Part shown: positions 56,333 to 60,744 of the stretch, piece by piece
Layout of the letters: every line of letters begins with the position of its first letter
How positions within the stretch are numbered: the stretch's first letter is position 1
Assembly: GCA_018304505.1 (NCBI GenBank)
Contig: JAGVWA010000007.1
Coordinates: 1 to 60,744 of the forward strand
Source of the DNA: Nanobdellati archaeon
GTDB lineage: Archaea > B1Sed10-29 > JAGVWA01
Direction of reading: 5' to 3'
Length of the DNA: 60,744 nt
Translations under genes and position numbers: made by a program
Notes under the pieces: generated by a model
Told to the model about the DNA's origin: nothing
Seen by the model: only the letters and a program-made list of their open reading frames with translations
Databases searched by the model: none

Positions 56333-56779
56333 ATGGGAAAGACATTGCTTGCATTGCTCGCACTCATGCTTTTGATGTCAACAGCAACAGCGCAGGAAGA
56401 CACAATCACGGTTGAGGACATCAACCAGTTCATACAGATATACAACGCCAACGTTGATCAGGTCCCGGATTTCATCAAAAGCATAATCAGCAATGAGAAA
56501 ATAAATATAGAAGTCTCGACAGCACAAGGCACGCTGCAGTTCTACGCCGTAATGCAGGATAGCACTATCCAGTCAGGCAGCGTAGGATCGCTAGACGACG
56601 CCACACTGTTGATATCAACGTCAGAAGAAACAATACGTAGAATCGCTGCATCACCAGACCCCGTAGGCGAACTGAAAATCGCCCTGAATACAGGGGACGT
56701 TTCATACAGCGGTTTGGGCTTCTTCAGCTCAATAAAGTATGGCATCATCAGTTTCCTTTCTGGCTTGTTTGGCTTCTAG
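56333..56779 (+). CDS. Small secreted protein, SCP2-like fold possible
   Basis: A 148-residue protein with a signal peptide (MGKTLLALLALMLLMSTATA) probably cleaved before Q-E-D. The rest has V-E-D-I-N-Q-F-I, L-L-I-S-T-S-E-E-T-I-R-R-I and a C-terminal G-L-G-F-F-S-S-I-K-Y-G-I. The S-E-E-T ... L-K-I-A-L-N-T-G-D pattern resembles SCP2-type lipid-binding domains of small archaeal proteins, but weakly. It is convergent with the giant surface-protein gene. Confidence 0.6.
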   Translation: MGKTLLALLALMLLMSTATAQEDTITVEDINQFIQIYNANVDQVPDFIKSIISNEKINIEVSTAQGTLQFYAVMQDSTIQSGSVGSLDDATLLISTSEETIRRIAASPDPVGELKIALNTGDVSYSGLGFFSSIKYGIISFLSGLFGF

Positions 56780-56808
56780 AAAAACCATGGCCCTGCGAAA
56801 GGGCTTTT

Positions 56809-59800
56809 TTATTCTTCTACACGAACCAGTTTCCCGTTTATGGTTTTGTAGTGTACCTTTTTAAGTGCTGGCTCAGGCTTTGGCGCCTCTTGTGATGTTT
56901 TGCTTTCAGTTGAAACTGCGAGCTTCGCTTGTTCTGTTTTTTCGGTAGGCTGTTTCGTGCTAAACAGAATCTTTTTATCCTTTATCGGCTGCAGGTTTTT
57001 GTATGTCACCTTAGGTGTCGCGGTTTGCCGCGGTTCTTTTTCATATCCCTTTGTAAAGAAATCCTTTATCGTGGACACAGTGTTTTTTGTGTCAGATAGG
57101 TATTCTTTTAGTGGTTTCTTGTACCCGATGTTTGCCAGGGATTTCTTTGGGAACAGATCGGGCAACTGAGCCGTCGTATAGATAAGCCACACGATCAGCA
57201 CAACAAGAGCCGTTACTATACTTGCAGCAACAAGGTCTATTCCAAGCGGCACAATATCCCCTTCGGCTGCTGGTTCTCCAGTAACGTTGTCAGTGACGTT
57301 CATGGTGGCATTCTCTGCATCAGCCACTGCAGTATCTTCAATAAGGGGTACCTGGGCCGTTTCATTGCTTACACTAACATTGTCTGTAGTAGTTACGTTT
57401 ACAGCACTTGATTTTTCGGTCTTTGTTATAGCGAATACGCTGAATCCAGGGGTTGTGGCCACGAAGTTCACCAGTGTTGATGTTTCGTTCATAACGCGCG
57501 TGTTGAACGAAACATCAACACTGGTGAACTTCGACGCGTTGTTGTTGTACCTGTTCAGCTTGATCTGCTCTTTGGTTGCGCTGTTGCTCGTGAGCCATGA
57601 TTTCAGCACCTGGAAGTTGATGTTCGCAGAGGCTACCTTGTCAGAGCTTATGTTTGACAGTGAAATGTCCAGGTAGCCGTAGACAGTCAGCGTATGGCTC
57701 GGTTTTGCCGGTGCAGTAGGTACAGATGTGGGCTTTGTGGTTTCAAGGTTTTCAACTACCACCCTGCCGCCTTCTGAAGTGGCCTGCGCCAGCGTGATTT
57801 CAACAGCTGAGACGAGCAGGTCTGCTATTTTTGTTGATGGTATAGCCAGTTTTATTGTTTCACCTGAGTTTCCTTGCTTTGCCACCAGCGTCAGTTTCTT
57901 TGATGGTGTCGTTCCAGTTCCGCCGCCCCCACCGGTAGTTGTTGTGGTTGTTGTAGTTCCGTTGAACGTGATTGAGAACGTATCGCTGCCAGTGGTGTTC
58001 CACACGCCGTTTATGGTTGCGGTCGCGGATTGGCTGGCTAATGAACCAAGGGTGCACGCGCTGCTGAATGTGCCGTTTGTTGCGGTGAGTGCGCACGTGT
58101 TGAGTCCTGTTCCTGTGGCTGTGCCGGAGCCCCACACGTTAAAAGAACCGTACTTTGCAGTGCCCGCTACCGTTATTGCAGAGCTGGCAGTGGTTTGGTC
58201 ACCCACGGCCACTGTAACGGTGCGCGGTATCACGACGCTATCTGAATAGTTGCCAGTGTGATTCCTTGTGTTGGTGACGTTTATTGACAGCGTCTGCGTG
58301 CCCTGGCTCCAAGAATTATTCGTTATTATTGTGCAGTAGAAATTGTAATCACTACTACGTGTAATGTTTCCAAATATGCCCCCAATAGCGCAGTCTGGCC
58401 AGAATGGTGTGCCGTTTGAGTCCTGCACAACAAGGAAGTTAGACAAGTTGACGAGGCCGTCGACGCTGCTGTTTAACTGGAACGTGACGTTAATCAGCAG
58501 CTGAGACGTGTTCGCAGAATTGGTTATGTAGTTAGTGCTGGTAATGTTCGTTGTCGTCGGCGCCAAGTTTATGAAGCTAATGCTGGGCCGGGTTGCGCTG
58601 ACTATGAGCGATGCGTTTAGGCTGCCGCTTGTCGAATTTACACTAATTGTTATATTAGTGTTGGTCGGGGTTTGCAGCGAAAAGTTCACGCTAACGTTGA
58701 ACTGTGTTTGATTTGAGTAGTTTAAGTTGACAATGCTTGTCGGCGTGACGGATGCGTTGACGCTGGAACTGCTTGTTTCAACGGTCACAGTGTAGGTTTC
58801 ATTAATGTTGCCGGTGTTCGTGAAGTTGACGGTGAAGTTGGTTTCCAATGGCAATGAGAAATTTGTAAAGTTCGACACGCTGCTGAATGATATGTTGTGA
58901 TGTTCTGTAACGTTGACGAGGAACGAAACATTTTCATTAACATCTCCTTCACTACTGTTAACCAGGATTGTGAAGTTGTTGAAATTGCCTGGCTCGAGGA
59001 ACGGCACACTCATTGACAAATTTATTGTTGCGGTCTGGCTCGCGTTCAGCGTCAGGGATGTGGTGTCGAGACTCGCGTTCCAGTCGCTCGTGTTGGTGAA
59101 ATTTATCGAAAATGTGTTCTGCAGGCTGCCGTTGTTTGTGATGTTAATTGGCACCGTCAAACTAATGTTGGGATGCACTTGTTGGTCTGTTATTGAAATG
59201 TTTACCCCGTAGGTGATGTTGACAGTGAATGTCGTCACATTTTGCAGGCTGAAGAACGCGCTGAGCATCGTTATGTTCCACGTGCCGGTTGAGGTTATGT
59301 TGCTCTCTATTGTGTAGTTGAAGGACCCATTTCCAACCAAGGTTACGTTGATGCTCTCGACAACGCCCGTGGTATTTGAAATGTTCACTGTGATAGTCTC
59401 GTTTGTCTGCATCTGCTCTGAAGTGTTCTGCAGCAGCGTGATGTTGTAGTAAACCGTTTGCCCGTTCGTGTAGAACGCCTTGTCGGTCACCACGGTCAAG
59501 CCAGTCATGTTCTGTGCCGTGAAATTCTCGCTTGAATTCTCAAGATTCGTTGAAGTAACGTTTATGGAATATGCGCCGGTTTCGTTTGGCGAGTACACAA
59601 ACGACACAAGGCCTGACGAGTTTGTTGTTGAGGAGTTGACATTGAATTGCACGCCGCTTTTGGTGATGTTCATGCTGATTGCGATTCCCGAAATTGGGTC
59701 ACCGGTTTGGTCAAATAATCCAACAGTCACCGTGACCAGGTCATTTAACCTTTGAAATGAGCCATTGCTTATCGACAGGTTTAGCGTTGTCTCGTTTTGT

Positions 59801-60744
59801 GACACCTCGAACGTCCGCGTTGCGGGCGCAGTGATGTTAAACGGCGTTACTTGTATCTGCCAGGTGCCTGCTTTTGATGCGCTGTCCAACGCAAGGTTTT
59901 CCTTGAATGTTGAGCCATTAATTGCAATGGTGGTGTTTGATTTCACGGTCGTGCCATTAGGCGCAATCACCGAGATGTTGGCAGTGAAATTCAGGAACTC
60001 ATCGTTCTCGCCGAATGCGAAGGCCTGATAATGGACCGTGTTCCCTGGGCCATAGCTCGTGTTCAAGTTGTCATAGTTGCTGTTGTTTGAAATGTTCACT
60101 AGCGTTGTATACACTTTTTGGAGCGTGAAGGAGTAGGTATCAGAGGTTCCACTACTCGCCGCACGGCAGGTGCGGATGTTCCACAAGCCCGTGCTATCAG
60201 CGATTGCTGAGATGTTTGATGAGCCGCCACTGTCAACGCTCATGTTTTTTGAATTCCCTGATGGGTCTTGAATTTCAAAATACATCCTGTTTGTCGATAT
60301 TCCCCAAGTAGCGTTGATTTTGGTGTAGTTAATGTTGTTTCCGAGTTCAAAGTAAGTTTTGCGGGGATTGTCTGTATTAGTGCATATGCCTGGAATCACT
60401 GTGTCGTGCGTGAAGGATGACGATGTGATAGTGTTCGTGAAGTTCACGACCGGCACGATGACCTTGTACGGCAGTTCAATTGACCCGCCGCTGTAACTGA
60501 GTGTGATGTTTCCCCTGTATTCGCCTTCTTGTGTGCTGCTTGGAATCGCGATTGTGAAATTTGACGTGTTTGATGCGGATTGCGTTATCGTGAATGTTGA
60601 CGCTGACACATTGCCTGCGCCTATTGTTTTTGATGTATCCCATAGTTCAGTAGCAGCAGTGGCGCTTGGCGTCAGTGTCAAGTCTCCGGCGCCGGTGTTT
60701 GTGAAATTCACTGACACTATTGAGGACGTGTTGCCCTTGTGCAC
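56809..60744 (-). CDS. Giant Asn/Thr/Ser-rich surface protein, 5' end outside window
   Basis: The frame is open to the right edge (first codon GTG at 60744, no signal peptide), so at least 1311 residues and a missing N-terminus. Repeated beta-domains rich in N-x-S/T sequons cover residues ~1-950. A Gly/Thr linker and a PGF-pre-PGF-like domain (H-T-L-T-V-Y-G-Y-L-D-I ... T-P-G-F-S-V-F-A-I) follow. One membrane helix (A-A-S-I-V-T-A-L-V-V-L-I-V-W-L-I) and a basic cytoplasmic tail of ~115 residues end the protein. Same architecture as the plus-strand protein at the left edge. A perfect 30-bp inverted repeat lies inside the PGF-pre-PGF part. Confidence 0.85.
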   Translation of the reverse strand: MHKGNTSSIVSVNFTNTGAGDLTLTPSATAATELWDTSKTIGAGNVSASTFTITQSASNTSNFTIAIPSSTQEGEYRGNITLSYSGGSIELPYKVIVPVVNFTNTITSSSFTHDTVIPGICTNTDNPRKTYFELGNNINYTKINATWGISTNRMYFEIQDPSGNSKNMSVDSGGSSNISAIADSTGLWNIRTCRAASSGTSDTYSFTLQKVYTTLVNISNNSNYDNLNTSYGPGNTVHYQAFAFGENDEFLNFTANISVIAPNGTTVKSNTTIAINGSTFKENLALDSASKAGTWQIQVTPFNITAPATRTFEVSQNETTLNLSISNGSFQRLNDLVTVTVGLFDQTGDPISGIAISMNITKSGVQFNVNSSTTNSSGLVSFVYSPNETGAYSINVTSTNLENSSENFTAQNMTGLTVVTDKAFYTNGQTVYYNITLLQNTSEQMQTNETITVNISNTTGVVESINVTLVGNGSFNYTIESNITSTGTWNITMLSAFFSLQNVTTFTVNITYGVNISITDQQVHPNISLTVPINITNNGSLQNTFSINFTNTSDWNASLDTTSLTLNASQTATINLSMSVPFLEPGNFNNFTILVNSSEGDVNENVSFLVNVTEHHNISFSSVSNFTNFSLPLETNFTVNFTNTGNINETYTVTVETSSSSVNASVTPTSIVNLNYSNQTQFNVSVNFSLQTPTNTNITISVNSTSGSLNASLIVSATRPSISFINLAPTTTNITSTNYITNSANTSQLLINVTFQLNSSVDGLVNLSNFLVVQDSNGTPFWPDCAIGGIFGNITRSSDYNFYCTIITNNSWSQGTQTLSINVTNTRNHTGNYSDSVVIPRTVTVAVGDQTTASSAITVAGTAKYGSFNVWGSGTATGTGLNTCALTATNGTFSSACTLGSLASQSATATINGVWNTTGSDTFSITFNGTTTTTTTTGGGGGTGTTPSKKLTLVAKQGNSGETIKLAIPSTKIADLLVSAVEITLAQATSEGGRVVVENLETTKPTSVPTAPAKPSHTLTVYGYLDISLSNISSDKVASANINFQVLKSWLTSNSATKEQIKLNRYNNNASKFTSVDVSFNTRVMNETSTLVNFVATTPGFSVFAITKTEKSSAVNVTTTDNVSVSNETAQVPLIEDTAVADAENATMNVTDNVTGEPAAEGDIVPLGIDLVAASIVTALVVLIVWLIYTTAQLPDLFPKKSLANIGYKKPLKEYLSDTKNTVSTIKDFFTKGYEKEPRQTATPKVTYKNLQPIKDKKILFSTKQPTEKTEQAKLAVSTESKTSQEAPKPEPALKKVHYKTINGKLVRVEE
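57462..57533. repeat. Perfect 30-bp inverted repeat inside a coding region
   Basis: 57462-57491 and 57504-57533 are exact reverse complements separated by 12 nt. In the minus-strand protein they encode F-T-S-V-D-V-S-F-N and its reverse-strand counterpart N-E-T-S-T-L-V-N-F. Compared with the left-edge paralogue, this part is six residues longer, consistent with an inverted duplication (or an assembly artefact). Confidence 0.9.

Noticed and set aside
56090-56415. Several 60-80 codon frames in the hairpin region
   Set aside because: They arise from hairpin repeats, overlap each other on both strands, and have no ribosome binding site or family pattern.

Overview
The window looks like a chromosome segment of an archaeon, most likely a DPANN-type lineage (inference). 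The informational genes are archaeal: replication factor C small subunit, RadB, a Cdc48-type double AAA ATPase, NreA, an XPD-like helicase, a methylthiotransferase of the MtaB family, and MetRS with a fused tRNA-binding domain. Many secreted proteins start with archaeal class III (KGQ) pilin-like signals. Many genes have a TATA-like box about 25-30 nt before the start codon, as in leaderless archaeal transcripts. Both edges are occupied by giant Asn/Thr-rich surface proteins that run off the window.

Layout. 1-4.7 kb: C-terminal part of a repeat-rich surface protein. 4.8-23.9 kb: mostly core genes (RFC, MtaB-like, topoisomerase I carrying a 539-residue intein, HAD phosphatase, stand-alone NFACT-R, RadB, Cdc48, a site-2-protease-like enzyme) mixed with secreted proteins that carry pilin-type signals. 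24.1-26.3 kb: a cluster of small pilin-like proteins, two of them only 55 residues and absent from ordinary length-filtered gene lists. 26.3-37.2 kb: an AT-richer accessory stretch. It holds a nucleotidyltransferase/winged-helix pair resembling a type IV toxin-antitoxin and bracketed by repeats, a DUF5678/retropepsin pair, a compact putative RiPP operon (phosphohistidine domain, 42-residue Trp-repeat peptide, radical SAM/SPASM enzyme, unknown protein), a SIR2-like protein and a Cys-rich lipoprotein. 37.2-50.1 kb: a redox and metal (probably copper) handling island with two divergent arms around a BlaI-type repressor. It includes Cys/His/Met-rich membrane-anchored proteins, DUF411, YHS and DUF302 proteins, a CcdA-like transporter, a thioredoxin-like protein and a CopB-type P-type ATPase. 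50-56 kb: small zinc-ribbon proteins, XPD-like helicase, MetRS, HIT protein and tRNA-Ala(CGC), followed by an unusual run of hairpins. 56.3-60.7 kb: a small secreted protein and a second giant surface protein, open at the right edge.

The most interesting candidate is the operon at 31.24-34.04 kb. The peptide gene at 31621-31749 is too short for ordinary ORF filters. It has a strong Shine-Dalgarno sequence inside the end of the preceding gene, encodes pentapeptide units of the form D-x-W-[E/K]-x, and is directly followed by a radical SAM/SPASM enzyme. That combination suggests a Trp-modified RiPP in an archaeon. All function assignments come from reading motifs; no database search was possible.
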